Positions 1-8,480 are shown, counted from the stretch's first letter. The stretch is DNA of 26,703 bases from Chitinophagaceae bacterium (GCA_019454915.1 JACFNM010000008.1:1-26703), one strand, 5' to 3'. The notes: generated from the letters alone by a model not told the origin. Translations and numbers: made by a program.

Positions 1-58
1 ACTTATCAAAGAACTGTATTAACTTTGCGGTTAATCTATATTATCCTATAATTTTAAA

Positions 59-72
59 ACGGTATAATCCGT
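59..72 (-). terminator. Weak candidate terminator after purQ
   Basis: On the minus strand a 4-bp stem (ACGG/CCGT) with a 6-nt loop is followed by TTTTAAAATT, about 40 nt after the purQ stop. The stem is very short, so this is only a possible terminator. Confidence 0.25.
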
Positions 73-110
73 CAAATTTCCTCAAAATAAACTTAAACTT
101 TTCCCAAAAA

Positions 111-788
111 TCAACTTACGGGAACCTCTTCTCCTAATAACAAATCTCTTAACACTTTCCTTCCGTCTGTATTTCCAAGCGCCGTATTGCAGGCACGTTC
201 GGGATGAGGCATCATACCAAAGACATTTCCTGAGGCATTGGTAATTCCGGCTATATTTCGAAGACTGCCATTCGGATTCGACTCAGGCGTGATTTCTCCA
301 AATTCATTACAATACCTATAGATAACCTGCCCGTTATCTTCCAGCATATCCAGGGTTTTTTCATCTGCATAATACCTCCCTTCACCATGGGCAAGCGGTA
401 TTTTAACCGGGATATTATCTTTCCCTTTAATATAGATATTCTTACAAACGAATTGCATATTCTCGTTGCGAAGTAAAACACCCGGCAATAAACCTGCTTC
501 GCACAAAATCTGGAACCCATTGCAAATACCCAAAACCCTGCCTCCTTCCTGAGCGAAAGAAATGACACTTTGCATCATCGGGCTGAATCGCGCTATGGCC
601 CCACAACGCAGGTAGTCTCCGTAAGAGAACCCACCGGGTAATACTATACAGTCTTCTGTAGTGAAAGCTGAAAGGTCTTTATCCTTATGCCAGAGTTCTA
701 TCACTTCGTATCCTAAATCTTCTCTCAGGGCATAAACCATATCACTATCGCAATTAGATCCCGGAAAAACAACAACGCCGAATTTCAT
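111..788 (-). CDS. purQ: Phosphoribosylformylglycinamidine synthase, glutaminase subunit PurQ
   Basis: PurQ hydrolyses glutamine and passes ammonia to PurL for the FGAR to FGAM step of de novo purine synthesis in the cytoplasm. The 225-residue protein is the usual length for stand-alone PurQ. It shows a class I glutamine amidotransferase fold: FPGSNCDSD at residues 8-16, PGGFSYGDYLR at 51-61, the nucleophile Cys89 in GICNGFQ, and the His195/Glu197 pair in HPE. Stand-alone PurQ normally works with small PurL and PurS, neither of which is in this window. The ATG start follows a good promoter at 808-839 by about 20 bp, so it appears to be transcribed alone. Nothing is broken. Confidence 0.96.
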   Translation of the reverse strand: MKFGVVVFPGSNCDSDMVYALREDLGYEVIELWHKDKDLSAFTTEDCIVLPGGFSYGDYLRCGAIARFSPMMQSVISFAQEGGRVLGICNGFQILCEAGLLPGVLLRNENMQFVCKNIYIKGKDNIPVKIPLAHGEGRYYADEKTLDMLEDNGQVIYRYCNEFGEITPESNPNGSLRNIAGITNASGNVFGMMPHPERACNTALGNTDGRKVLRDLLLGEEVPVS

Positions 789-807
789 ATACTGATTTTA
801 CAAACCG

Positions 808-839
808 CAAAGTTACGCTTATAGCAACAAATCAGCAAA
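808..839 (-). promoter_or_regulatory. purQ promoter, Bacteroidota sigma-A type
   Basis: Read on the minus strand, TTTG (836-839) is followed after 20 bp by TAACTTTG (808-815), matching the known Bacteroidota consensus TTTG, 17-23 bp, TAnnTTTG. It lies just upstream of the purQ ATG, which leaves a very short leader. Confidence 0.7.
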
Positions 840-853
840 GTGAACCCATTCAA

Positions 854-894
854 TAAAAAAAGGTTAAACCTGAAAATTATTATCAGGCTTAACC
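854..894 (-). terminator. Rho-independent terminator after the oxidoreductase gene
   Basis: GGTTAAACCTGA (862-873) pairs with TCAGGCTTAACC (883-894), 11 of 12 positions, around a 9-nt loop. On the minus strand the hairpin is followed by a run of T (plus-strand A run, 854-861). It sits 26 nt past the oxidoreductase stop and just upstream of the purQ promoter, insulating the two genes. Confidence 0.75.
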
Positions 895-919
895 CGTTTT
901 AAATCAGGGTTGCGGGTAG

Positions 920-2368
920 TTATAAGGTGAGGTCCCAGCCTTCTCTGTACACTCTCTTCACGAACTGATTGGCGGGATCATAATTCGTTATGCGCATATT
1001 GGCCGCATCCCACAGCAGTTTTTTACGTCCATTGTATTTATCAGCGGTTCGCTTACCTCCCGGATTATCTCTGAACATCCAACTGCGGATAGCTACATTT
1101 CCTATTAATATACTTTCGGTAAAAGGCCCCGCGTATTCAAAAGGTGAACTGGTTTGAGCATTACCGTATCCGGCGATACAAGCGTTCACCCACTGCAGGT
1201 AATGGTCTTCATCCGGAACCCTCGCAATCGTCTCCGGAATATTTAACAACTGATTATCCTTGAGGGGGAGCAGCCTGGGGTTAGCCCCGTAACAATCAGC
1301 CAATAGTTTTCCTTTGCTGCCGATAAACAGCACGCCCCCGTCGGAGTTGCCGAATGCCTCACCCGGCTGTAGTTCATCGGGCACTTCCGGCATAATGCCT
1401 CCGTCATACCAGCTTACTTTAATATCTCCCTTACCGTCTTTTCTGGGATAATTCAAATGGATATTCGTCGAAAAGGGTGTCCAATCAGGATTGTTGTCAC
1501 TTTCTTTCAGGATAAAAGTCCAGGTACCCGCAACGCTGCATTCCACCGAGTCCGGAAAATCAATAGGGAGAATCCGGAAAACAGGGTCCAGTATGTGACA
1601 GGCCATATCTCCCAGCGCTCCGGTTCCATAAGGCCACCATCCTCTCCAGTTCCAGGGCAGATAGTTAGGCTTATAGTCAACCTTGGGCGCGGTTCCTAAC
1701 CAAAGGTCAAAATCCAGTTCTTTGGGCACTTTGTAGGTTGCGGGGTCGGGTATCGCCTGGGGCCAAACCGGGCGGTTCGTCCAGGCAAGGACCTTGTCCA
1801 CATGCCCGATGATCCCGGTATTATAAATTTCCTGCATTCTTCTCACCCCATTACCCGAACCTCCCTGATTACCCATTTGGGTAATCACTTTATATTTTTT
1901 TGCCGCCTGAGCCAAAATTCGTGCCTCATATATATCATGCGTAAGCGGTTTTTGCGTGTACACGTGCTTCCCTAAACGCATTGCTGCCAGCGTGGCAACG
2001 GCATGAGTGTGGTCGGGAGTGGATATGGAACAGGCATCAATATTATTTTTTTCCTTGCTCAGCATCTCCCTGAAATCTTTGTAATATTTGGCCTTCGGGA
2101 ATCTTTTCCTTGAATCTACGGACTGCCGGTCGTCTACGTCCACCAAAGCAACGATATTTACATTGGGACTTTTGGCAAAAGAAGCAAGATCTCCTTTGCC
2201 TTTTCCTCCCACGCCAATACCTGCTATATTCAATTTATCGCTAGGCGCGATATGGCCTCTTCCCAATACATGCCGCGGAACGATGAAAAAGCTTGCCGTT
2301 GCCAATGAACCGTTTTTAATGAATTTCCTTCTGGAAATATCGGCCAGGCGCTGATTTCTTTTATTCAT
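920..2368 (-). CDS. Tat-exported Gfo/Idh/MocA family oxidoreductase
   Basis: This is a predicted NAD(P)-dependent sugar or cyclitol oxidoreductase that acts in the periplasm; the substrate cannot be told from sequence. The N-terminus has a twin-arginine leader (SRRKFIK, residues 12-18) followed by a hydrophobic stretch to about residue 31. The Rossmann region begins at about 47 with GIGVGGKGKG (50-59). STPDHTHA (116-123) is the usual dinucleotide-binding loop of this family. The family EKP motif is present as QKP (139-141), so the usual Glu is replaced by Gln while the Lys is kept. The length of 482 residues fits the longer Tat-dependent branch common in Bacteroidota, with a C-terminal substrate domain. 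It is 114 bp from its upstream neighbour and ends at a good terminator. Confidence 0.88.
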   Translation of the reverse strand: MNKRNQRLADISRRKFIKNGSLATASFFIVPRHVLGRGHIAPSDKLNIAGIGVGGKGKGDLASFAKSPNVNIVALVDVDDRQSVDSRKRFPKAKYYKDFREMLSKEKNNIDACSISTPDHTHAVATLAAMRLGKHVYTQKPLTHDIYEARILAQAAKKYKVITQMGNQGGSGNGVRRMQEIYNTGIIGHVDKVLAWTNRPVWPQAIPDPATYKVPKELDFDLWLGTAPKVDYKPNYLPWNWRGWWPYGTGALGDMACHILDPVFRILPIDFPDSVECSVAGTWTFILKESDNNPDWTPFSTNIHLNYPRKDGKGDIKVSWYDGGIMPEVPDELQPGEAFGNSDGGVLFIGSKGKLLADCYGANPRLLPLKDNQLLNIPETIARVPDEDHYLQWVNACIAGYGNAQTSSPFEYAGPFTESILIGNVAIRSWMFRDNPGGKRTADKYNGRKKLLWDAANMRITNYDPANQFVKRVYREGWDLTL

Positions 2369-2482
2369 AGTGTTGTTTTTATCGCATTTTTATATCAAAA
2401 AGTATGGACCCCAAAAGCTAAGGGCAAATCTGATCACTCTTTGAAGAGCGTGAAAGAAAGATATAATACTCACAGAAATTGC

Positions 2483-3493
2483 TTATCCCTCAGTCTCTAA
2501 CAGAGTCATCCATAAGTTCAGCGAAAGTATAAAAGCCACAATAAGCCAATGTAGCGTCTCCTGTACCCATTTTTTTGAGGTGTAGAAAAAGGTATAGCTG
2601 TGAAAAGCGGCGAAGGGTAACGCACACAAAATCCAATATTCAAATGCGGAGGTAAAATTGATAAACGGTATCAAAATACATATTATCAGATAAAAAAGCA
2701 TAAGGCTCCAACTCTTACGCACCTGAATCAGCATACGTAAAATGTTGCCCTGAATCAGGAACCCGCTTATAAAGAAAGGAATAATGAGCAATACGACGGC
2801 AACCAACCGCCACCAGTCCTGCTGAAACGCCGGAAATTCGGGAACGCTAATGGAAACAGCCGGAAGAAAAATAAGAGGATTCCAGTTGTTGCCCAGAAAA
2901 AGAAATGCAAATAGAAAATAATAAGGCGTCAGCAGTCCCAAAATGGCCACCAACCATTCACTTATCTGGAAAGGGCGAAATATTATCAGTGCGGAAAAGA
3001 TAAGTAACAATAACCCCAGAGCGGGAAAGTAAAGAAAGGAGGCAATGCTGACTACCATACCGGCATTAAATACCACGGATTTGGGCCGGGGATTATTATA
3101 GAGCCTGGTGAGCATACCCCAAACCCAGACCATCAAACTGTTAATGATCAGGGCTGAAGACAATTGCCACCATTCCGGAAACAAAGAAGTAATAAACAGG
3201 TAGGTCAGCGCCGGCAGATAATTCTGCTTTGTCAATAGCTTTTCATTTACAATCCGGTTATTCAGGATAACGGCCTGGAGTACGGTTAACACAATAGCAA
3301 TCAGGGGATAGATGAGGGGTAAAGCATTGCCTACGGGCTCAAGAAAACTTAATAACTTGACATATAAAAATCCATCGGTAGCCTGTGGAACCGGTATATG
3401 CGGAAAAATAATCGAATGCCATCTCAGCACAAACGCATAGACCAGCAGAAAAACAAAATTGACCGGGTTGCTGCTCTTAAAATAGCCTATCAA
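2483..3493 (-). CDS. Polytopic membrane protein, DUF6427-like
   Basis: This is an integral inner-membrane protein of 336 residues with roughly nine to ten hydrophobic segments and no catalytic motif I recognise. The opening GYFKSSNPVNF and general layout resemble the DUF6427 family found in Bacteroidota, whose function is unknown; that assignment is from memory and is moderate. The gene starts 12 bp after the stop of the secreted protein upstream (3506-5041), so the two are almost certainly co-transcribed. No terminator is obvious after it. Confidence 0.75.
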   Translation of the reverse strand: MIGYFKSSNPVNFVFLLVYAFVLRWHSIIFPHIPVPQATDGFLYVKLLSFLEPVGNALPLIYPLIAIVLTVLQAVILNNRIVNEKLLTKQNYLPALTYLFITSLFPEWWQLSSALIINSLMVWVWGMLTRLYNNPRPKSVVFNAGMVVSIASFLYFPALGLLLLIFSALIIFRPFQISEWLVAILGLLTPYYFLFAFLFLGNNWNPLIFLPAVSISVPEFPAFQQDWWRLVAVVLLIIPFFISGFLIQGNILRMLIQVRKSWSLMLFYLIICILIPFINFTSAFEYWILCALPFAAFHSYTFFYTSKKWVQETLHWLIVAFILSLNLWMTLLETEG

Positions 3494-3505
3494 AGGAATG
3501 TAATT

Positions 3506-5041
3506 TTAAAAATCAATTTTCGCATAACAAATATAGTTTCTGTACACACAGGGAATCACTACCTGCCGGGCGCCGATTTGCTTTCCGTATTTGGGTAAAA
3601 ATTCAAAATTCTTATCCAGGTTTTTCAAGGTTGGCGGGCGATTAACCTTCCCATTGGGTGTTACACTCTGTTCCGTCAATAGCTTTACCCTTCTCTCCAA
3701 CTGATTATACAGGAAACTGATTTCACTCCCGGTATTAAATATCATATAGGATAATGCATCAGAGCTATTATCATCAAACTGACTTTTATAAAGAATATTG
3801 CTCCACTCCATCGTCGCATTGGGGTCAAAAGAAAACAACGCGATATTCTCGCTATAATATCTCGTGTTGGAACCATAGTTCCACCGATTCCATGGATTAC
3901 CATAAAAACCATACGGGCTCCAGTAACCACCGTAATAAGGTGAATAAGGATACATACTGTACGGGCTATACAGGTAATCATAGCGGTTCCAGCTGTTACC
4001 ACGCGATGACGTGAAAAATAATTCCGCTGCAATCATGAAACCACCATCTTTTTTTGGTAAAATCTGTCGGATAAAATAGTCATTAAACGCCGTTTTAGCC
4101 GAAGTATTTTCTGATTTTGCTTCTTCTTTCAATTCCTCACTAAAAATATTATAGTTTTCAGCTCTTACATGATTCCCGTCCTTATCCCAGACAGCTATAT
4201 AAATTCCATCTACATTACCCCTCCGCTGCTTATAATACAGGGAGCTAATGAGGTAGGTGCGGTTAATATTATCCGCCTTTATTTTTACTTCATCGAGAAA
4301 ATTATTGTTCAACGGAATATTATTTACGTAAAATGTATCTTCCATCGCCGGTTTGATCACCAAATCCATTTGTGAAATGTTATCTCTGCTTCCGTTTCTG
4401 CTGCAGCGTGTAAAGACAAAATCTCCTTCATTATCCACAACAAAATCACTGAATACAGCGTCTTTTTTAGGCATCGTTATCGGAAACCTCGATTTCTTAA
4501 TAAACTCCATGTTGTCATTATACAGCAAGGTCGTAAAGAAATAATTCCGGTCGTTTCTCTTGTTGATTTTAAAAACCACAATCTGACGCTTATCTTCACT
4601 ATATATAGTGGAGTATATCTTATTATCACTGGAGCCGCTTATCTGGGTGGTATCAATTTCTACGGGGCCGATGACTTTTTGCCCCGCTTCATCAATCTTT
4701 ACCACGTTACAATACACAATATTTCTTTTCTGGTATTGGTACACCATGTAGAAATGATCTGCAAAAGGAATAAAATCAACGTTGATTAATTTGTCGGGCA
4801 GATAATCCAGGTTGATCTTATTCTTCAGCTTCATTTCGCTATCGAAAATGGACAAGTCATTCTTGGAACGGTAATTTTTGTAAATAACGATATTATTGTT
4901 AACCTTTCCCACAATTTCAAAATTTACCTGGCGGTAATCATCACGCTCCGGTTCTGAATAATAGATCTTCTGTGCTAAACTCCAAAGCGGAAGGGCTAAC
5001 ATCACAAAAGCCGATATGATTAATCTACGGTTACACTTCAT
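3506..5041 (-). CDS. Secreted protein of unknown function with an aromatic-rich insert
   Basis: This 511-residue protein starts with a signal peptide (MKCNRRLIISAFVMLALPLW, cleavage probably after SLAQ near residue 24). The body alternates short beta-like stretches with repeated asparagine and aromatic residues and might be a beta-propeller, but I cannot assign a family. A striking low-complexity segment at roughly residues 340-390 is rich in Tyr, Pro, Gly, Trp and Ser (for example SPYSMYPYSPYYGGYW). No lipobox and no type IX C-terminal sorting domain was recognised. It is the first gene of a two-gene unit with the DUF6427-like membrane protein, which suggests an envelope role. The ATG start is well placed before the signal peptide. 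Confidence 0.8.
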   Translation of the reverse strand: MKCNRRLIISAFVMLALPLWSLAQKIYYSEPERDDYRQVNFEIVGKVNNNIVIYKNYRSKNDLSIFDSEMKLKNKINLDYLPDKLINVDFIPFADHFYMVYQYQKRNIVYCNVVKIDEAGQKVIGPVEIDTTQISGSSDNKIYSTIYSEDKRQIVVFKINKRNDRNYFFTTLLYNDNMEFIKKSRFPITMPKKDAVFSDFVVDNEGDFVFTRCSRNGSRDNISQMDLVIKPAMEDTFYVNNIPLNNNFLDEVKIKADNINRTYLISSLYYKQRRGNVDGIYIAVWDKDGNHVRAENYNIFSEELKEEAKSENTSAKTAFNDYFIRQILPKKDGGFMIAAELFFTSSRGNSWNRYDYLYSPYSMYPYSPYYGGYWSPYGFYGNPWNRWNYGSNTRYYSENIALFSFDPNATMEWSNILYKSQFDDNSSDALSYMIFNTGSEISFLYNQLERRVKLLTEQSVTPNGKVNRPPTLKNLDKNFEFLPKYGKQIGARQVVIPCVYRNYICYAKIDF

Positions 5042-5129
5042 TTGATACCAGTTTTGTACTTAAATATACGCATCTGTATGCAAATTAGATGGTTTTTGGG
5101 GTTTGAAGTCGCGTTATTCAGAATTTAAC

Positions 5130-5137
5130 CAAATATA
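5130..5137 (-). promoter_or_regulatory. Candidate -7 element for the secreted protein/DUF6427 unit
   Basis: The minus-strand sequence TATATTTG fits TAnnTTTG and lies 88 bp upstream of the ATG. No good TTTG is seen at the expected distance upstream, so support is partial. Confidence 0.4.
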
Positions 5138-5219
5138 TAAGAACCTCCAAATTTTCCACTTCATCACCTGGTGAAATACTCAGCCGGTATTTTTCGTCCT
5201 CCAATTAAAATTTCCCTTT

Positions 5220-5227
5220 TACCTTTG
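5220..5227 (+). promoter_or_regulatory. Candidate -7 element for kup
   Basis: TACCTTTG fits TAnnTTTG and lies 42 bp upstream of the kup GTG start. The upstream half is weak (TTTTCG at 5191-5196 in place of TTTG). Confidence 0.45.
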
Positions 5228-5269
5228 ACGTTTGTTACGGCAATCAGGTGAACTTAACCCTTATATTAG

Positions 5270-7231
5270 GTGGGTAAACAACTTAACAAAGCAACAGCCT
5301 CCGGTCTGATTATTGCACTGGGAATTATCTTTGGCGATATCGGCACCTCGCCTTTGTATGTGTTCAACGCCATTATTACCGGCCGGGCGATTACGGAGGA
5401 TTTAATTATCGGAAGCCTTTCCTGTATTATCTGGACCATCACGCTCCAAACCACCATCAAATACGTGACCTTAGTATTGAGGGCTGATAACAAAGGGGAG
5501 GGTGGGATATTTGCGCTTTATGCGCTGGTGCGCCGCCGGAAAAAATGGCTGGTCATCCCGGCGATGATAGGAGGGTCCACCATGCTGGCGGATGGAATGA
5601 TTACGCCGCCGATTACCATAACGTCTGCAATAGAAGGATTACAAAAAGTGCCTGCTTTTCATGATCTCAGCCAATATATTATCTATATCGTTCTCCTTAT
5701 TTTAGGCATTTTCTTTTTCCTGCAACAATTTGGTACCGCTTCCATCGGAAAATTCTTTGGACCGGTTATGAGTATCTGGTTCAGTATGCTGGCGATATTG
5801 GGGCTTTGGCATTTCGCCGGCAATCTCATTGTTTTGAAGGCCTTTAACCCCTGGTATGGTATCAGACTTTTAGGCTCAGAGCCGGGAGCTATGTGGATCC
5901 TGGGCGCCGTTTTCCTTTGTATTACCGGTGCAGAGGCATTGTACAGCGACCTGGGGCATTGCGGAAGAAAAAATATCCGTATCTCCTGGATTTTCGTTAA
6001 GACCTGCCTCATACTGAATTACCTCGGACAAGGCGCCAGTCTGCTAAAGAACCATTCGGATGTGCCCGCGGCCATCCATTCATCTATTAATCCCTTCTTT
6101 GATTTAATGCCTGATTGGTTTGTTATCCCCGGCGTTATTATAGCAACAGCGGCAGCCATTATAGCGAGTCAGACCATGATATCGGGTTCCTACACATTAA
6201 TCGGCGAAGCCATGCGTCTTAATTTGTGGCCCAGGTTAAAAATCCGGTATCCTACGGAAGAAAAAGGACAACTTTTTATCCCGTGGATTAACACGATGAT
6301 GTTTGCGGGATGTGCGGGTGTTGTGTTATATTTTCAGACTTCCTCAAGAATGGAAGCAGCCTATGGCTTAGCCATCATCATTACGATGCTCATGACTACC
6401 ACACTGTTTGCGAACTACCTCGTTAGCCTTCGGGTTAAACCGGTATGGGTATGGCTATTCCTGATTTGCTACGGTACAATTGAAGGCGGCTATTTATTGG
6501 CCCTGCTTCAAAAGTTTGCACATGGCGGTTATATCACGGTAGTAATAGGCGGTCTCATGTTTCTGATCATGTATATATGGTTCAGAAGCCGAAAAATTAA
6601 GAACCGTTATGTGGAATTCGTTCGCCTCGAAGACTATATTCCTATGCTGCAGGAATTGAGCAACGATACTTCTGTTACAAAATACGCTACCCATCTCGTT
6701 TATCTCACGAGCGCCAACAATCCAAAAGAAATTGAACATAAGATTACGTTTTCTATCCTAAACAGAAAACCGAAAAGAGCAGATATCTACTGGTTCATTC
6801 ATGTAGACACCCTTGATAACCCCTACACCTGTGAGTACGAAGTGCAGACTATCATTCCCAATGAAATTATACGGATTGAATTTCGTTTGGGATTTCGCGT
6901 TGAACCCCGTATAAACCTGATGTTCAGAAAAGTGGTGGAGGACATGGTAGCCAACAATGAAGTGAACATAACCAGCCGCTACGAAAGTCTGCAACGCAAT
7001 AACGTAGTGGGCGACTTTCAGTTTATTGTGATGGAAAAATTCCTAAGTAACGACAACGAACTCCCCATCTGGGAAAAACTGATTATGAAAGGCTATTTTT
7101 GGATAAAGGAAGCAAGTCTTTCGGAAGAACGGGGATTTGGCCTGGATGCCAGCAACGTTACCGTAGAAAAATTTCCGCTCATCGTTGCGCCGCTGACTCA
7201 CCTGAATTTAACAAGAATACACAGCGATTAA
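5270..7231 (+). CDS. kup: Kup/HAK/KT family potassium uptake transporter
   Basis: Kup takes up potassium, probably with protons, across the inner membrane. The 653-residue protein begins with the family signature FGDIGTSPLY (residues 21-30) and has about twelve hydrophobic segments up to about residue 440, followed by a soluble C-terminal domain, the expected layout; E. coli Kup is 622 residues. Further family-like stretches include the acidic GAEALYSDLGH (about 220-230). The start is GTG; the signature lies only 20 residues in, so no later start is possible without losing the first helix. It is divergent from the secreted protein gene and is followed by a decayed region, so it appears monocistronic. 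Confidence 0.95.
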   Translation: MGKQLNKATASGLIIALGIIFGDIGTSPLYVFNAIITGRAITEDLIIGSLSCIIWTITLQTTIKYVTLVLRADNKGEGGIFALYALVRRRKKWLVIPAMIGGSTMLADGMITPPITITSAIEGLQKVPAFHDLSQYIIYIVLLILGIFFFLQQFGTASIGKFFGPVMSIWFSMLAILGLWHFAGNLIVLKAFNPWYGIRLLGSEPGAMWILGAVFLCITGAEALYSDLGHCGRKNIRISWIFVKTCLILNYLGQGASLLKNHSDVPAAIHSSINPFFDLMPDWFVIPGVIIATAAAIIASQTMISGSYTLIGEAMRLNLWPRLKIRYPTEEKGQLFIPWINTMMFAGCAGVVLYFQTSSRMEAAYGLAIIITMLMTTTLFANYLVSLRVKPVWVWLFLICYGTIEGGYLLALLQKFAHGGYITVVIGGLMFLIMYIWFRSRKIKNRYVEFVRLEDYIPMLQELSNDTSVTKYATHLVYLTSANNPKEIEHKITFSILNRKPKRADIYWFIHVDTLDNPYTCEYEVQTIIPNEIIRIEFRLGFRVEPRINLMFRKVVEDMVANNEVNITSRYESLQRNNVVGDFQFIVMEKFLSNDNELPIWEKLIMKGYFWIKEASLSEERGFGLDASNVTVEKFPLIVAPLTHLNLTRIHSD

Positions 7232-7444
7232 GCTATGGGTACCTTCCAATAGCCTTACTATCTTAACCAGGGCGGATTCTTAGTTGTACATTGGTTTATT
7301 GTGTGCCCTACCTTTTGTTTAACGCTATTGAGCGTCTATGCGCTGGTAACAGCAATAGGCTCCCGGATGACTATGTTTTCAAGCTGATTTCGTTTTACAC
7401 TTTATTAACCCACCTTCTTTTTAAAACCCGGGTGCAAACATTTT
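7232..7444. other. Gene-poor stretch after kup
   Basis: I see no gene, terminator or repeat I can support here. A short open frame runs across 7291-7509 on the plus strand but overlaps a more protein-like minus-strand remnant and resembles nothing I know. TACCTTTTG near 7311-7319 is one base too long to fit the promoter consensus. Confidence 0.4.
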
Positions 7445-7657
7445 TCAATTCACCATTTCAACAAATTTGTGGATATTTTCATCTATCACTTTTTTCATGG
7501 CCCGGATAGAATGGTTTTCATCATCGCTTACTTTTAACCATATAGTTATAAACTGGGGAGCCGATTTGGGCAGCTTCCTGTCATAGTAAGCGGGATTGGG
7601 TTTTACAGATACAATAAATTCCTCCGTGTTACATATCTCTGTGAAAGAATGGTTCCT
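7445..7657 (-). pseudogene. Remnant of an unidentified gene, copy A
   Basis: A minus-strand frame of 70 residues ends at a TGA at 7445-7447 and is open back to an in-frame TGA at 7658-7660, with no plausible start. It reads like genuine protein: it contains VKPNPAYYDRKLPKSAPQF and later KKVIDENIHKFVEMVN. It is probably the C-terminus of a degraded gene. A related fragment (copy B) lies immediately upstream at 7650-7772 and shares KLPK(S/R)APQF and a K-V-x-D-E-N-I pattern. I do not recognise the family. Confidence 0.5.
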
Positions 7658-7772
7658 TCATGCATTATTGGTTTTCCAAAAGGCTTTAAAAATTTAATAT
7701 TCTCATCCGCTACTTTGGGTAAGTTCCACCCACATTTATCACCATAAACTGTGGCGCCCTTTTAGGCAGTTT
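7650..7772 (-). pseudogene. Remnant of an unidentified gene, copy B
   Basis: Between 7713 and 7772 the minus strand reads KLPKRAPQFMVINVGGTYPK bounded by stops. After a one-base frame change the similarity seems to resume with KVADENIKFL, paralleling KVIDENIHKF in copy A. It is broken by at least one frameshift and two stops, so it is a relic. It ends abruptly where the plus-strand TPR fragment begins (7777), which suggests a deletion or rearrangement joint. Confidence 0.45.
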
Positions 7773-7776
7773 TCAA

Positions 7777-8244
7777 TTGTCGCTGATAAGTGCGCTCTCC
7801 GATACGGGTAGTAACTATGAGGATCTGAAGTATTATGATACGGCACTGGTTTACTACCGGAAAGCGCTGGTATTAGCCCAACACTCTAAATACAGGATGC
7901 ATGAAAACACCTTGCTCTTAAATTTAGCCAGCCTTTACATGCATACACTTCAGACAGACAGCATGAAGTACTACAATGAAAAAGCACTTGCACTTAGCAG
8001 TGAGTTGGATTTACCTGAAAATGAATTGAAAGCAAACAGAGGAATGGCTAATTACTTTGCCTTGAAAAACAATCTGAGCGAAGCACATAAATATATAACG
8101 CGGGCAATGGACCTGAGTGAGAAAAATAGTTCTAGAGAAGGATATGCACTGAACCTGGGCACCCTCTCTGTTATTTTAGTTGCCATGCACCGGATGAAAG
8201 AGTCATTCAGGACAGGAGAAACAGCTGGGGCAATACATTTCTGA
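7777..8244 (+). pseudogene. TPR-domain fragment, probable remnant of a sensor protein
   Basis: This 155-codon frame encodes about three to four tetratricopeptide-like units (NYEDLKYYDTALVYYRKALV, then LLLNLASLYM and KYYNEKALAL, then HKYITRAMDLSEK). Such repeats form the N-terminal sensor part of many Bacteroidota histidine kinases and TPR-LuxR regulators. It has only a TTG start with no supporting upstream signals, no signal peptide and no membrane segment, and it runs out of frame at about 8222 into a response-regulator-type sequence. Both ends therefore look artificial. The likeliest reading is a 5'- and 3'-truncated sensor gene; that it was a kinase is inference. Confidence 0.55.
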
Positions 8245-8480
8245 GTTTTGAAGCAGTGCAATCACTCCGCGAAACGTCTGGCGAAGCGCCGGTAATTACC
8301 CGACGCGAGAAAGAAGTGTTGCAGCTTATCGCCGAAGGCCTCACTAATGCCGAGATAGCAGCAAAGCTTTTTATCAGTGTTCTCACCGTTAATACTCACC
8401 GAAAAAGCCTGATTGAAAAATTTGACGCGACAAACACCGCTACGCTGATAGCAAAGGCTGTAAAAAGAGGAGTTCTATAG
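8223..8480 (+). pseudogene. LuxR/NarL-type HTH, C-terminal remnant of a response regulator
   Basis: The 75 codons from GTG 8256 contain an intact LuxR-type DNA-binding domain: TRREKEVLQLIAEGLTNAEI, then AAKLFISVLTVNTHRKSL and a closing NTATLIAKAVKRGVL. The same frame is open upstream to at least 8223 and reads NTFLSFEAVQSL, which looks like the linker that joins the receiver domain to the HTH in NarL-family regulators. No receiver domain is present. The upstream frame switches to the TPR fragment near 8222-8244. The HTH itself has no internal stop and could still be made as an orphan domain, but most likely this is the tail of a deleted response regulator gene. Confidence 0.6.

Noticed and set aside
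3506..5041. Type IX secretion cargo call for the secreted protein
   Set aside because: No C-terminal sorting domain motif could be seen at its end.
5266..5493. A 75-codon minus-strand frame over the kup start
   Set aside because: It is antisense to the GDIGTSPLY-bearing N-terminus of Kup and has no protein-like features.
7291..7509. A 72-codon plus-strand frame after kup
   Set aside because: It overlaps a more convincing minus-strand protein remnant, has no promoter or recognisable domain, and its composition looks random.
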